A stretch of 64,000 bases of DNA from Planococcus citri. Lineage: Eukaryota > Arthropoda > Insecta > Hemiptera > Pseudococcidae. The stretch covers positions 27,190,836 through 27,254,835 of the forward strand of contig NC_088681.1 in assembly GCF_950023065.1 (NCBI RefSeq). Reading direction: 5' to 3'. The notes below the pieces were generated by a model that was not told where the DNA came from, made no database searches, and saw only the letters and a list, made by a program, of their open reading frames with translations. The translations under genes were made by a program, and so were the position numbers. Below are positions 27,191 through 41,300 of this stretch, in pieces; position 1 is the first letter of the stretch, and every line of letters starts with the position of its first letter.

Positions 27191-30100
27191 TTTTCTATAC
27201 TAACAGAATTATATTTTGCAGTTTTCTTTTGTTTTTTTTTTTTTTTTAAATAAAGTGTGTCAATTTTTAATAAATTTTTTTCTTCAACACTGAAATTTAA
27301 ATTCAAGTAAAATGATCAAAAATCGAGAAAATGTTGGGCTAATTTAACTCGCTGAAGTACTACTACTTCCAGATTTGCAACCGGAATTTTTAGTCAAAAG
27401 ACGAAAAGTTCTAGGCCTGCAAAACCCGCATTCATTGATAAAAAATTCAAAAATTTTTCATCATCTTCACGATTTTGAAATGAACACATTTATTGGCAAC
27501 ACTGCACCACATTTGAAAACAATATGAGGGAACTTGGCTGACATTTTACCCAAGATTTATCCAGACCCTGCGAATCGATTTCCACTACATACCTGTTCTG
27601 AAAATTCCAGCTCTTCTGCCTTGAGAGGGGGGGGGGATTCACAATTTTTTTGCTTGGCTAAATTGTTCATTCGACTGTTGAGTTTCGTTTTAAAAACTAT
27701 CAAACATCACGATTTCATCACTCATCGAAACAAGACAAAAATACTTATCAGTTATCACAAACAAAAAATGTTTTTCTGAATTTATCAACATCAATATTCG
27801 TTTCGATAAAAAATTCACGAAGATTTTTCATATAGGCTTCTCAACCAAGTTCCAAAATTAAACCCGACCCATTCAACCAAATCACACTTTTTCCACGAAA
27901 TGAAAAATCTTCTTGGAAAACCGTACGACTTTAACACTTGATCGCTCCCAAACAAGTCAGTATACCTCCCCCTCTTGCCTACCTCTCCATGCCCCCTAAT
28001 CCTTTCAGATTACCGGAACAGTGAACTTCTACACGATAAAATTCGACTTCTTGGATTCCAAAAATACACTTCGCAAATTATCTCCTCTAATGTACTTAGT
28101 CGTAGGATATATATAGGCAATAAACGCGTTAAACAGACGACTTAATTAATATTATAACCGCGTCTAATAAACCGCAACTATTTCGACGAGTTAACGTCAT
28201 AGTCGATGGTTAAAATCACGACTAATTTGCTTACGCTGCTGTGTAGCTAACTAGCTATATACTTTACACCGTGATACATACATATAACGAGAAGTACCCA
28301 TACCCAACTCGTAGGCAAATCCTATAAACTTTACGTGCGGTGTTTACAACATTTGGATTGGATTTTGGCGCTAAGAGATTTCGTGAAAAATAATACGAAA
28401 AAAAAAATAAACAACAAAAACACAAAAATCTGCAGCGTTGAAAAAGTGATAAAATTTTCTCGGTGAGGTGAAATTTACGGCGTATATATAAGCGTAATCT
28501 GGCGCGTTTAAATCTAAAGGCTTAGCAAATTACAAACATGTGTGAAAGTTAGGCGTGTGTGCGTTATCTGCACATTAAAACGATACGCGGTGGCGTTAAG
28601 CTCGACGTGGGTAATTATATAACGTGGATTTTATTTATTTTCAACATTTTCTTTTTAAATCACGTGAAAACTTGCGTAAAATAGGAAGAAAAATTTTCAA
28701 CGCGATGAAAGTACGGTACTCAATGAATAAGTAAGCAATTTAGAAAACGTATGTAAACTGTAAAGGTATCTACCTATAATAGAGAAAGAGATGCACCGCA
28801 CCGTATTTCATTCATAGATAGAGATACATTCGTACAAAACTTGGAATAACACTTGTTGGTGCTTGTATCTGGTAATCTTTTGCTTTAGCTTTAAAAATCG
28901 ATTACATTAAATACGATTTGATTAAAAGTGTATATAGCTTTAGCTATAGATATGAATGCACGAGAGTGTATGAAGGTTCACACACCAACCAACACCGAGA
29001 ACGCGTATTCAATTACGTGCTCTTAGGCTACTTCAATTCAACACGAATACCCACAAAAGCACAAATAATCTCGCCAACGAAATCTTAATCTTTTTCATCG
29101 TTCTAAGCTAATTGACTCATTCACTCTTTGTATAGTAAACAGATTTATGAATAAAAACCACGAAATTAATTTCAACGCTGAAAGATAATATTATTATACT
29201 ATCGCCAAAGAGATGAATATTATTTCAACATTCGTGCATTCTTCTATCTCCTTCATAAGTTCATATTACTCTTTTTTGCAGGCGAGTTCATTCAAGATTT
29301 ACAAACGATTTTTCACGTTGCAACGTTGAAATTTGCTAATTTTTAGATAGGCCCGATATGTTTTTTTACTGAAGACTGAAACGATCCAGTAGAAGGGTAA
29401 ACTGAGGTATTTGGAATTTGGATTGAAATTTTTAAAAAAGTTGAGCGTGAAAAAATGCAATTTTTAATTTCGAACGCGATAAAAATATTCTCCCTATGAG
29501 AAAAATTCAGAAAAAAAACTATCAATAACAGGTAACCGGAACTGACTGATTTCGTTGTATCACTTGAAATCAAATTAATTTCCTGTAATTTTACTAAATT
29601 TTTCATAATTATGCATCAGAATTTTATTAAAAAGTATAAAAAGAAACAAAAATCAAATAATTTTCACAATTTATTCGTACAAGAGTATGAAATAAAGTTT
29701 TTGAGGGAAAATGAGAAGAGTCAAAATAAAAAAATCTTGAAATTTGAGTTTTTTTGCCAACATTTTGAAAATGGAATCGAATTTTCTACGACATTAGTTC
29801 TTATCAATTTTGACACGAAACGATCCATTAGGCCTCCTGAGATACTCAAATTTTCACTTTATTTCTCAAAAGCCCGAAAATCAAAATTCAATTTTCGCTA
29901 AAAAAAATTACAAATTGATTTTTAAAAAACATAATATTTTTAGCATACATTTTTTTCCCCAATTTCATAATCAGGTATTCTTTCTTATTATAAAGATCCA
30001 AACAAGTTGAAAGAAACATGACGCAAAAAAATCTATGTCTTGGAAAATATTATCAAAATTCACTTGAAAATACTTCTTCAATGGTGAAAACTGATGATCA

Positions 30101-33100
30101 GAATCTCCTCGACAACTCAATTGCTACAGGAAAAAACATACACATGAGGGAAAATAACATAAGTTTCCCAAAATACGTATTCCATGAATTTTCAAACACC
30201 ACGATGATATAATTACTCCTTTATATATAAAAATTTAAAGTAATTTCGTCTGAAATTTGGTACATCGAGATACGACAAATTGCTCACCTCCGAATTTGAA
30301 GGGACACACGAACGTGATTTTCGTTCCAAATTAATTCAAAATATCAAGAAATAAGCTACCGACGACAAAATTTCACTTTAGTTAACGTTCATTTTGCTTC
30401 TAATTTTTTTTATTACGAATAAACTGAGGTAAAGAACATACTCGAGGATCCTTCAGAGTGAAAAGTAGGCTATCAAGTGCTCGAATCACGTAAAACAATC
30501 ATTTTTTGACAGGCCTTTCAAAAAAAATGCAGAAAAAATGTCACGATTTCAGGTACAATTTTTTAGAAAACTACAAGTCACCAGGAAATTCACATATTTC
30601 TACGTGTTTGTTTGCAAATTTCGGTAATTGCATATTTTTAAAAAAATAATATGCTTAATTGAAGAAAAAAAATTTAAATAAAAAAAAATGAGCATTAAAA
30701 TTGAAAAATATTGAAAAAATATTCCCGTTAATGTTGACGTAATTTGATCAATTCTGGTTTGTAAAAGAGATAAGATGAGATAACGAAGTCTGTATAATTA
30801 TAACAGTGATAAAACAGAATTTTGTCCAAGATTTTCAATAACGAATAGAGAAGAGGGTTAAAAAGAGGGGATGATAAGAAAATTTTTAAACTACGGATAT
30901 AATTCTACGAAAATAATGCCTGAAAAATTGAAAATTTCCAAATTTGCTCATTTCGACACTTGATATTATATTTCAGGGGTCATGGAAAGTGGAGAGGGGG
31001 GATTGGCGAGGGGAAAAAATCCTCCCTTCAATAATTTCAACAATTTAAAAAATACTTTGACCATTTTCAAAAATATTTACCAAGGTAAAAATCGTGGAAA
31101 AAATAACTTTCAAAGTAGGCTAAGTATCGAATGAAAAAAATTTATTCGAGAAAATTAAAAAATGACGCAGACTACCCCATTAAAAAAATTCAGCGTTAAG
31201 CTAAGAAGTACATTGGGCTCATAGAGATTTATGAATTTATAAGTGGAATATTCTGTTCCTCGAGTATCTAATATTTTTTTAGACAATTTTCTACACATTG
31301 CAGAGAAGCAATTTACCGGCAAATTTGAAATCATTCAAAAATTTATTTTTGATTTTTTCTTCTTTATTTATCTATTTTGCTTCGGAGGGTGACGATCCAC
31401 TTGGCTGAGGTGAATTTGAGGTTACCAAGAGAAATAATTCAATTGACGAGCACTGAAATCATTTTCTCATGTTATAGATCTTTAGCTCATTAATTTTTTC
31501 AACGACCTGCTAATTTCTCCCTTGCTATTTTAACCCCCTCCCAACCATGTCACCCTCAAAAATTATCAGAACACACCTTTAAACATTCTTAGCCGGAGGT
31601 AGGCTTTCAAGAATTTTGGTTTGACTAGGCCTGTTTTGGCTCAAATTTCGCTACGTTCAACAATGTATGTTATTGATAAATGATGGGGTTGCTTTTTTTT
31701 ATACTTAATATGAATTTAAAAACTGAAATCTAAAATTTTTTAGAGATATTACAAAAAAACATTTTTTTTGAGTTTTCATCATTTTTTTCATTTTGGTAAT
31801 TTTTTTTTTCGAAGTTTCCAAACCTACCTACTTCCAAATAATACAAAAAATGAAAAAAAGACAAATTTCCGAAATAGTCTGCAAACAATTTTCTAAATGT
31901 TTTGTACCTAATTTGAAGAAAAATTCCTTTGAATTCAAAAAAATCTGTAACGTTCCCTGAAATCCCACCCACTTTTTAATCACCAGAAAGAGTACATAAA
32001 ATTATCTGCTCCTCATTAATCCCCCCCCCCAATTTTAGGATATGCCAATGTACCTACATTCAAGTATATAATTTGTCCACGACGCTGCATAGCAAGATGA
32101 AAATCAACTAACAACATCAGTACGAGATTTCCTCCCTCTTCTTTTCGATGTTAGAAACTGGCCATGACCATTTGAGGATAATAATGATCATTAAAAAATA
32201 TTTCAAATGAAAATGCTCTGATCAGTGATCAGTTTATTTTTAAAATTCATGAACGTATTCGAAATTTTGCAGAAGTTTATAAATCTAGTTGCCTCTATTA
32301 GACTTTTTCGAACGTTCAAAATCTAAATTAAGAGATTACATATTTGGATACTCCATTAAATTAAATTCATTTCAAAATAAAATAATAAAAATAGATAACT
32401 CAATAATAAGAAGAATTAGAGAAAAGAAACAGCAACCAGTTGTGACAACGTTCAACTTTGTAACGCACACTAAACCCAAAAATAAAACAAATTAATTCAA
32501 CATTTTGGAGATTTAAAATCAATTTGAGGTAAAATAAAATCATATAAAGAGGATCTACCAAACAACCTAAATCTTTTCGATAAATCCGAACCAATAATTT
32601 ATAATTAATAAACCGGTTTCCTTACAAGTATAAATGTTCTAAAATCAGCAATTTATTATAAGAAATCCAATCGCTGCAGCAGTGACACTAAGGTTATATT
32701 CAGGAATTTTCCACTCGACCGATAAAATCAGGAAGAATAAGACTTTGCAAATCAAAAAAAAAAAAAGCATTCAAACACGATACATTTTCAAAATAAACAT
32801 CTCTCCGTTGGATTTTCCAAAACAATTCCATCTTTACCATTTTCCCATCCTTAGTCAATACGAAATCCCTCAAAAGCCTACATCTCTTCTCGCAATCAAA
32901 AACCCTCTTAATACGTAAGAATGGTACAAAAAACTCGAAAATTAATTTTTTTTCTCAATAATGAAAAGCCTACCCAACACATTTTCTGGTCTTTTTGCGT
33001 TTCGGTATATATTTTGAAGAAATCTCCCACTTTATATATCTACGCGGAAGCTTAAATATTTTCGTCAACATCGTGTCGCTGGAATATCATTCGAGACGAG

Positions 33101-34709
33101 TAGGTACGAAGAGAGGGGGAGAATTTTCTCATTCGCATTTCGCCGTATAATAATTTTTCATCCTCAGATGTTTCGCGATAAATTTTTTTCCACGATTTTA
33201 ATTAATCTACTTTTAATGAAGTGAATATTTTTCTGTATACGAAAAAGATCCACGCGGTTTTTTTCAAAAAAAAAAAGAAGAAACTTTTACGCTTTTGTGT
33301 ATATTATAAGCTTTTTTACGTCACCATTTGTATTTTTGAACGTAGATTATTTTTTATTCAATTTTTATGACGTAGTTTTCTTACAACTTTTGAATATAAA
33401 AAATGAATTTAGAAAAAAGTATCTCGTGATACGGTGGGTTATTTTAGCAGATGGGAGGGGGAGAGGAGGAGAAAAGAATTCCATCGGTAATATTATTAAT
33501 TTAAAGAAATTCTGACGATGAACGAATACTCGTGTGTTTTGTCTCGAAATTTTGCAATAAAATCACGAGGAAAAATGACGAATTTAAACCTATGAATATT
33601 TCAGTCGAAGAAAAAGTCATCTTAAATAAAATTATTGTCGTAGCTATGACGAGGGTGTCTTATTCTGGGTATTTAGGATTGAAACAACTTTATAGCAACC
33701 CTAGTTACACGAAAAGAGGGTGATTCAAAATACACCACTGTGTCTATGTGCATAAGGCGAAGCGAGAGGAGAATACTTATTAAATGACACGAATGAAAAG
33801 TGAATTCGTAAAAGATTAGCCTTTTTATCTGATTCAACTTTCAGGCGTTAAATTTCACCTTAAAAATTCAACGAGGTTGGGCATGTCTGAAATTTTGAAT
33901 TTTTTGGCAAATTTTTTCTCATAGGAATAAATACTGAGTAAGAAATTGAGAGAAATTGAGAATAAAATACATTCTAAATTAATTTTATAAATACTTATTG
34001 AAGAAAAAAATGTAGAAAATTTAATCAGAAAGATCCAGAGGGGGAAAAACCAGGCAATCGAGGCCGGTTTCTTCAATTTTAACTTAGGTTTTAGCATTTT
34101 AAAAAGTTGAAATGCTTCAAAAATCGAAGTAAAAATTTTAAAATATACATATATATAACAACACTTCATAAATCGTAATTTAAAACATTAAAAATAAATA
34201 AATCAAAGGATGCAAAACATATTATAAACAGAAATACAAATCAGTCTTTTCAATTTTTTTTTTATTTTAAATAATGAAAATAGAAAAATTCGAGCTCATT
34301 GGCCTAGATTGAGAAAATTTGAGATCGACAATGGAGCCCTTTTTTTTCAAAATTCAAATGCCTCGTCTTATTCTACTCCTCACGAGTCTCGACTATTCAA
34401 AGTTTACTCAATAATGATCAGATTTTGAAAAAATATGAAGTGTGATTTTTTCCCACTTCCCGAGTTAAAAAATTTTTAATTTTATAAAATTTCAAATTTT
34501 CAAATTTCATGAAAATGATTTGAAAAAATATCTCAAAAAACACATTAAAATTACAAAAAAACGCACCGAATTTGAGAAAATTACACATTGCGAAAACTGA
34601 GAAGTAAAAAACTGATAAAATGACCGCCTCGAACCGATTTCAAGATTTAATGAAGATGGTTTAGAACTTGAGTTAATTTTTTTAATAGATAATTTCAATT
34701 ACACCGATC
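27191..34709. other. Long non-coding region
   Basis: No gene, tRNA or clear transposon is supported. Homopolymer tracts lie at 27627-27636 (G) and 32021-32030 (C). If the candidate exons at 35.0-35.2 kb are real, this would be their downstream intron; I could not find the next exon in it. Confidence 0.4.
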
Positions 34710-35046
34710 ACTCGACACGATGAAAATGACATTTTCGAATTAATCAGTAGGCATCTTACGTCACACAAATCATGCAAAATCTTAGCTTGAGAAACACCAA
34801 AATTAGTCAAATTTTGAACCCTTTTGGGCTTTTGGAATAAAAAAAACTACACATTGCGGAATTCAATTTACAAAAAATTACTCGAGACGATGAAAATGAC
34901 TTTTGCAAATTAATCAGTAGGCATCTTAGGTGAGCCACAAAAATCACGCCAAATCTTATCAAAAAACACCAAAATCGTTCAATTTTTTACCCCTTCGGGG
35001 CAGAAAAACCACACATAGGAAAATTCTACAATTTGTAAATTCTAAC
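34710..35046. repeat. Tandem duplication, unit about 170 bp
   Basis: Two consecutive copies start ACTCGACACGATGAAAATGAC (34710) and ACTCGAGACGATGAAAATGAC (34880). Both continue with AATTAATCAGTAGGCATCTTA, then AAACACCAAAAT and a TACACAT/CACACAT tail. The second copy ends just before the donor site of the candidate exon at 35047, so the duplication would lie at the start of that gene's intron. Confidence 0.6.
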
Positions 35047-35239
35047 CTGAACTCCATTAGCCATCGAGAACAAATTTCCGTTGGGATTCGTGGCAGCAAT
35101 CCATTCGGCAAAGGTTTCCATAACGCTTTGAATGTCCATCAATGCGACGCGAATATTGTGGCTATTTTTTCACGAAACGAACGACGAGAAAAAAAAACGA
35201 ATGATCGAATTTTCGAAGAAAAAAATCTTACACGGTCAT
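35047..35239 (-). CDS. Candidate 5' coding exons of an unrecognised gene
   Basis: On the minus strand an ATG at 35239-35237 opens ATG ACC GT, followed by a GTAAGA donor at 35231. A pyrimidine-rich 70-nt intron ends in TAG at 35162. The next exon (35161-35047) restores the frame through a split valine codon and gives 38 more codons, ending in phase 0 at CAG|GTTAGA. The 41-residue product begins MTVHNIRVALMDIQSV and continues METFAEWIAATNPNG. Codon composition is clearly more gene-like than the surroundings. I recognise no family. The same frame is open upstream as far as a TAG near 35357, with a possible acceptor (TTCTCAG) at 35319, so this could be an internal rather than a first exon. Downstream exons were not found and may lie beyond the left edge. 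Confidence 0.5.
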
Positions 35240-35367
35240 TCGAACGATTTGGTGAATTTTTCGCACGTTTTCCGAAATAATTTCGCGTTTTTCGCCGATC
35301 CACGTGATATTTCGATGGCTGAGAACGAAACACGAGACATACCTCTCTAAACGCTCCTAGAAACGGC

Positions 35368-35372
35368 ACTGA
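35368..35372 (-). promoter_or_regulatory. Possible initiator (TCAGT)
   Basis: TCAGT, the arthropod initiator consensus, lies on the minus strand 129 nt upstream of the candidate ATG. A run of TATATA sits only about 10-15 nt upstream, too close to be a normal TATA box. A start here would give a short leader containing a 34-codon upstream ORF (ATG at 35340) whose TGA overlaps the candidate start region. This is weak evidence alone. Confidence 0.25.
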
Positions 35373-38300
35373 ATATAGTATATAGTGAATAGCAGTTAGC
35401 AGACCTAGCACAACATCGTTACGGGACCACAGGATTGGGCGAAGTTCAAACAACGGCCCTGCGCTGTTCGGCCAAATTTCATCCCTAGACGGGGGGCGGG
35501 GACCAGTAGGTGGTAATCTGAATTAAACGCAAATTCCGCGGCGCATGGATAACGCCAAGTAGGCGGATTTACCTCAGAATTAGGAAAAATCGGGGCGGGT
35601 TAAAGTTTACTTTTTCTTATAATATTTTTACAGATAAAAAATACAGAAGAAAAAATGAGAAAAACTGTAAAAATCAAGACACGAGGTAGACACCAAATCG
35701 AAAAAATATCGAGCCCTCGAGAAAAAAAATTTCGCATCCCTCGAACTCATTGACTGTGAGAAAATACCCCTTTAAAGTACAATCCACCGAATAAAAAAAC
35801 AATCGAAAAAATAATTTAATCAACTCGTCTTATCACTTATCAGTTTACGTAGGTATTAGGGACAATGAATCACGCGAATAATTCAGACGATGAAATCATT
35901 GCAAAATTTTATCAAATCAAGCTACGTATTATCTTGAGGATTGTTCATCTCATCTTATCTTACAAGAGTATTCCAACAAAATAGTCGATGATTTCAAAGA
36001 ATAAGCCAACGAATGAAACTAACGTTGGTTCTAATCATCGAAGATTTTCAGATAGGCTGTGTACGTAATGGGCCATGGGGGTTAAAACAGAAGAGGGTAT
36101 CGGTATCAGAAATTCTCGGTTTTCACATAATACCGCTATAATAATATATAAAGTGGCTAGCTGCTTGTGCGTGCTACACAAACAGGGTGTAATTGAAGAC
36201 GTCTTTGGAATCGAGAAAAATATCTTTATAATCGTCTTTGCAGCATTAAACCGCGGGGATGGATGCAATTACCGAATAAGAAAATTCCTCGCTGGCGGTT
36301 TGAAATTATAGCATATAAAACGGGATGAATTTATACATAGAGCACGAGTAAGTATTTAATTTGGTAATTAGAAAAATAGTTTGTAAAATCCTGTAGATTG
36401 GTTTTTATAGTGGTATTTTTGAGTTTTTTTTGTGCAATTTTTATTGGTAATTTATTCAATTAGTAGGTTAAAGATTTACTTGTAGGAACTTGGAGAGTTT
36501 ATTATTTAAGTCTAAACACGTCGTATTCGTATGTCTCTATCATAAAAGTAATCTAAAAAAAGAAAAACAAATACAGACTTATAAATTATTATCAAATACT
36601 CAAATGAAATTCTGTAAGAGAGACGCATCGCATCAAATCGTTTGAAACCCCCATTAAAAAGAAATTGGCATATCCACCCACCTACAGAATTTGAAAAAAT
36701 TCACTCTCGTAAATCATATTTTCACGTTTCGAGAAAACGTATAAAAAAGCTCACTATATTATATTAGTAAGAGGAAGGAGGTGGGTACAATAGTTCGTAA
36801 ATCATTCAATTCATTACATAGGATAGGATTTTTACTCCTATTAAGTATGCTATTACAATTTTTTTTTCAAATTGGAAAAACCATATTATCAATTTTTCAA
36901 AATAGGCTCTTGAGATTTTTCTACATTGGAGTACGTTACTTGACTAAATATGACATTTCTGAAACAAAGTAAGTAACACAAAACGACAGTGCAGGATGGG
37001 GGGCGGTGGAATAAGAATTACACACTGGAGTGGGTCATGAATTTTTTTTTTAGAACACAGGAGAAAGCTTATGGAAAAAAGTATACATACAGAATGAAAG
37101 GAACGAAGGAATTTGGTAAAAAGCTTTGAGTTGCAGACTTCACTCCGATGCTCCCACTAAGTATATCTCAAAGGCTTGAAAATTCCAAAAAGTTGAAAAA
37201 AAGGTTGATAAAATTTTCATTAAAATAGACCCAACATAGAAGATAAATTACAAAGATTTTTTTTAAAAAGATCAATTTTCGCCTCTGGCTCTTTGAATGT
37301 TTATTTTTTTCTACATCTCATCGTCTGATCGTTAGTTTAAATCTCGAAGAATTTTTTAAAAAATTCATATTCTGGCGTTAGAGCATTTCAATATCAATTC
37401 AATCAGGGCATCGAAAAAGGATTTATATAATTTTTCAGAGGCTTCACAATTTATTCAAAAAGATTATGCAACTTATCGTGTTTTCATGTAGATAAGGTTA
37501 TGCAAACTCGCTCATATTGAATTTAACGCGAATTTCAAGAGCGTGAAACGGAAAACAGCTCCACTAAAGCAATTTAAATTAAATCTAAATTTTTTTGGAA
37601 TTTAAAAAAATATGTGAAAACATGAAAATTGTGTGTTTTTTTTAGTAAGTATCTCTTTTTTTGAAAAACGAATAAAAAAAATAATTTTATGAGGTCTTTT
37701 CGAATAAAAATATTATAACAAAATTTTTTTACATTTTTTCTTCCATCTTGAAGAATTTTGAAAACTATACCTAAAAAATTGATATGAAATTAATGGAAGA
37801 TTCGAGGGGAGAGGGAGGGGAGGGGAAGGGGAAATTTGAAGATTAAATCTATAGTAAGACTCGAGCAGAGTTTCACGTTATTTTAGAACTTTCTTTGAAA
37901 TATACAGGAGCTCCATTTTACTATGTAGTATGTAGGTACCTACCTATCTCGACCGTTTTTTTCTTTTTTTTAAAGCCTTTTGGAAAACGGCAAATTTTAG
38001 TTTTCTTTCAGTTTTCTTCTTGTTTCCAACTGAAAAAGTTTTTAATGATTATTTTTATAAATGTTGAAGCATTTATTTTTATTTCGTTCTTGAACTGGGC
38101 GAAAAGTTTTTTTTTGGTTTGGTTTTGTATAGTGATATCTAGACGAAATTTTATTTTAAATCCATCAGATGTTTTGCTAAATGTCATTCGAAAAGTCTAT
38201 TTCTAAAATAAATAAAAAAATTCATAAATTAAATAGGTAGTAATAATGAAAATAGTCAAGATTTATTAATTAAATATTCGAATAAGTTGTCGTTTTTTTA

Positions 38301-41300
38301 AGCAAAAAAAATTTGTCATCATTATGTAAGAATAAGATTTAAAAAAAATTATACAGAAAAAGAGCAATAAAAACTTGAAATCCCCCCCTTCTTACCCCAA
38401 AAAAAATCAGATGAAAACCGAAATATTACGCATTTGATTAACATGAAAACGCAGTTTCCAATTCTTCAAATTAATTTATGTAGATAAGAAATGAGCACTC
38501 ATGAAAAGAATTACGTACGAAATTGAACATAGAAAAATACGAGTACAAGGAATCAAAGAAAAAAATTCAATTTTCGGTAAAACGATGAAGAATTCCATTC
38601 AATTCCACTTTAAGATACGTAATTTGACTAAATTTTTACTTTTGCTAATAAAACAGGAATAGATCTGAGCTGACAGCCTCATACCAGGGAGCGAGAGAGG
38701 GGGGGTCTTCACCCAAGAAGATTCTCAATTAAAATTATCGATCACTGATCAATATTGCTAATATAAATTCTATAGATCGAACTGCCCCTTCCTCCTCCCA
38801 GGCGATCCTACTTCAGATGAATTTTGAATTCTCAAATTTTCAATTTTACAAAATAATCATTTTTTTTTCACGAAATAGATACTTACATCTTCGTTCTTCA
38901 ACTTGAACTTCTTAAGCCTGAAAGCTAGTTCACGTAGAAAGGTTCAGAAGCCCCCCCCCCCATCCAAACGTATTACTTTTCCTACAATAGTGTCCTCGGA
39001 AGGGGTAACCTGCACTTCATACTCGATTCTCTAAATAAAGAAATCAAGAGATTATGAACTTTCAATAAAAACAAGTTTTTGGCGATGGTTTCGGAATCAA
39101 ATTTTCAAGAAGAATAAAAAAAGGTTCACGTGGCCTATTTTGAAAATTTTTAGTTGCTACGGGCAACTGAATTTTCCAAGGTACCTTAAAATTTCAATTC
39201 GTGAGTAATTTATTATCACCTGTAGATCCTTCAATTTCTAAGATAGGCATTCCAACAAAGTTAAACTCTCAAAAATGTTGAGCGATTTACCAAAAAAAAA
39301 AAATTTTAATTGAGTTCGTATTCGGCTCAACAAGTAACACACCAGAAACTGTTGCCAGAAATGTAGAATTTCGTTGATTTAGGTACTCGTCCCTTCAATT
39401 TTCAGAATAGGCACGTTTCAGGAAAATAGAATACCGGTTTGATGCGAGTTAACAAGCACATCTCCTAGTACAGCACATTACGTTTGCAAAGTGTCGTTCG
39501 GATGGGCGAGGAGCATTTCTGAACTTTCCTTTGTTAGAAGAAGGCCAAGTCTCCCTTAAATCTCCATTACCCATTTAAAAATACTTTGTCATTGAATAAT
39601 GTAATAGGTAAGACATAAAATTTCCAGAATTTTTTAAGATATGATAATTTCATCAATTGAAAATAGTAATGACTTAGGATTATTTCTAAAAATCTCTAAA
39701 AGCATGGGCAACTGGTTACATGAAGAAAGATTCAATTTTCCGACCTACAAAATGCTTCAAAAATCAGAAAAACCGACGAAAACCCATCAAAAAATGAAAA
39801 AATTACTTATGTATATTTCTAAAAATAATCACTCAGTTTTTGTACTATAATCAAGATGGCAAGCACCCATAAAACAAAACAAAAAAAAAACAAAAAAACG
39901 TTAAAATTGAAAAAGTATACAACTGGTGAAAGAAAAATGCAGATTCACAAATTCATAAGTTCAGAACATTCATAATCGAAATAGAAATCATAACATCTCC
40001 ATTGCCTTGCCTTCAAAAAACCTATAATTTTTCGTAAGTAACTTCTTTCAAAAATAATCTGAAGAGTCCACCACAATGATACACTGACAGTATCAAAGGC
40101 GAAACTTAAACTCACGATTTCTATCACTTTTATCAAAAATAAACACTTGCAAACAAATTGAAAAAAAACCTACACCTGCTGGATTTAAAAAAGTGATAAC
40201 TACAGTTGGACTTGGGTTATTCACCATGCAGGTAACTTTCATGGCTCGAATAGATAATGAAGTACCTAGTGTTTTAAACCACTTTTATCATTTTTGACCC
40301 AAAAAATAAACTTATTCCGATGGAAAATTCCAGGAGTGAAAAAATACAATGGCTTATCCACCAACCGCGGTAACTCATAATATTAACAAACTGCATATCT
40401 TCCATTCCAATAATACGTATAATATAAGATAGGGTTACATTTCTACCGATACGTTATATTTAAGTATGGTAGGCAACTCGAATAACATTTAATTGGGGTT
40501 TATCCGGCACACGTTATTCTTTAGAATATAGATTAAAGAAAAGACACCAGAAGCAGCCAGCACACGTACCTCGTTCACAAATATAATTAAATTCATCCCT
40601 CGAAAACAAAATAAAAATCAAACCATTGGAAACCCGTTCCGCTACATCAAACCACATAATCGCTATAAGAAAACGATTATACGAGTCGATTTACATTTTT
40701 AATAAATGGAAAATAATAAAAAAATATTAAAATATTTAAGGGTTAAGCTGGTTAGATGCACCTTTGGGAATGATTTATGTGAAAAGGACCGACGATAGGG
40801 TATATTATCACTTCAAGGACGAACAACCACGACGACTACGCAAAGGTTGTTCTATAGGTAGGTACGTAGAAATGCTTATATACGGGTGAATCGAGGCGTA
40901 AAAATGTGTAAAGAGTGAATTAGCAACACGCACCCTTCTTTTGAATTGTTACAAAAACACATACACTTGTTTAAAAAGAAAGCTAGGTACACTTAGGTTA
41001 ATACGTATATAAAAGCAAACAATTGTACTATGTGCGAAAAACTTACCCGTGATTTTTAGATGATAAGAAAACCACTGCGTGAATGATCCGTGCCGCACAA
41101 ACGATGGTAACCGGTTCAGATTAAACGAAGAGTATAACAACTTAATCCGTAGCTCGCGACCGAATGTTTAAACTAGATAATACGTGTTGCTGCCAACACG
41201 ATCGTTTCAATTAAACTGGTTCGAAAATGATAACAATAAAGTGAAAAAAAAAATGTTAAATGCTTACTCTGCTTGTCCTATGACACCATGAATGAACCGG

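Noticed and set aside
38886..38930. A short open minus-strand stretch ending at GAT|GTAAGT
   Set aside because: An in-frame stop lies just upstream, the acceptor is poor, and the phase does not fit the candidate exons at 35 kb.
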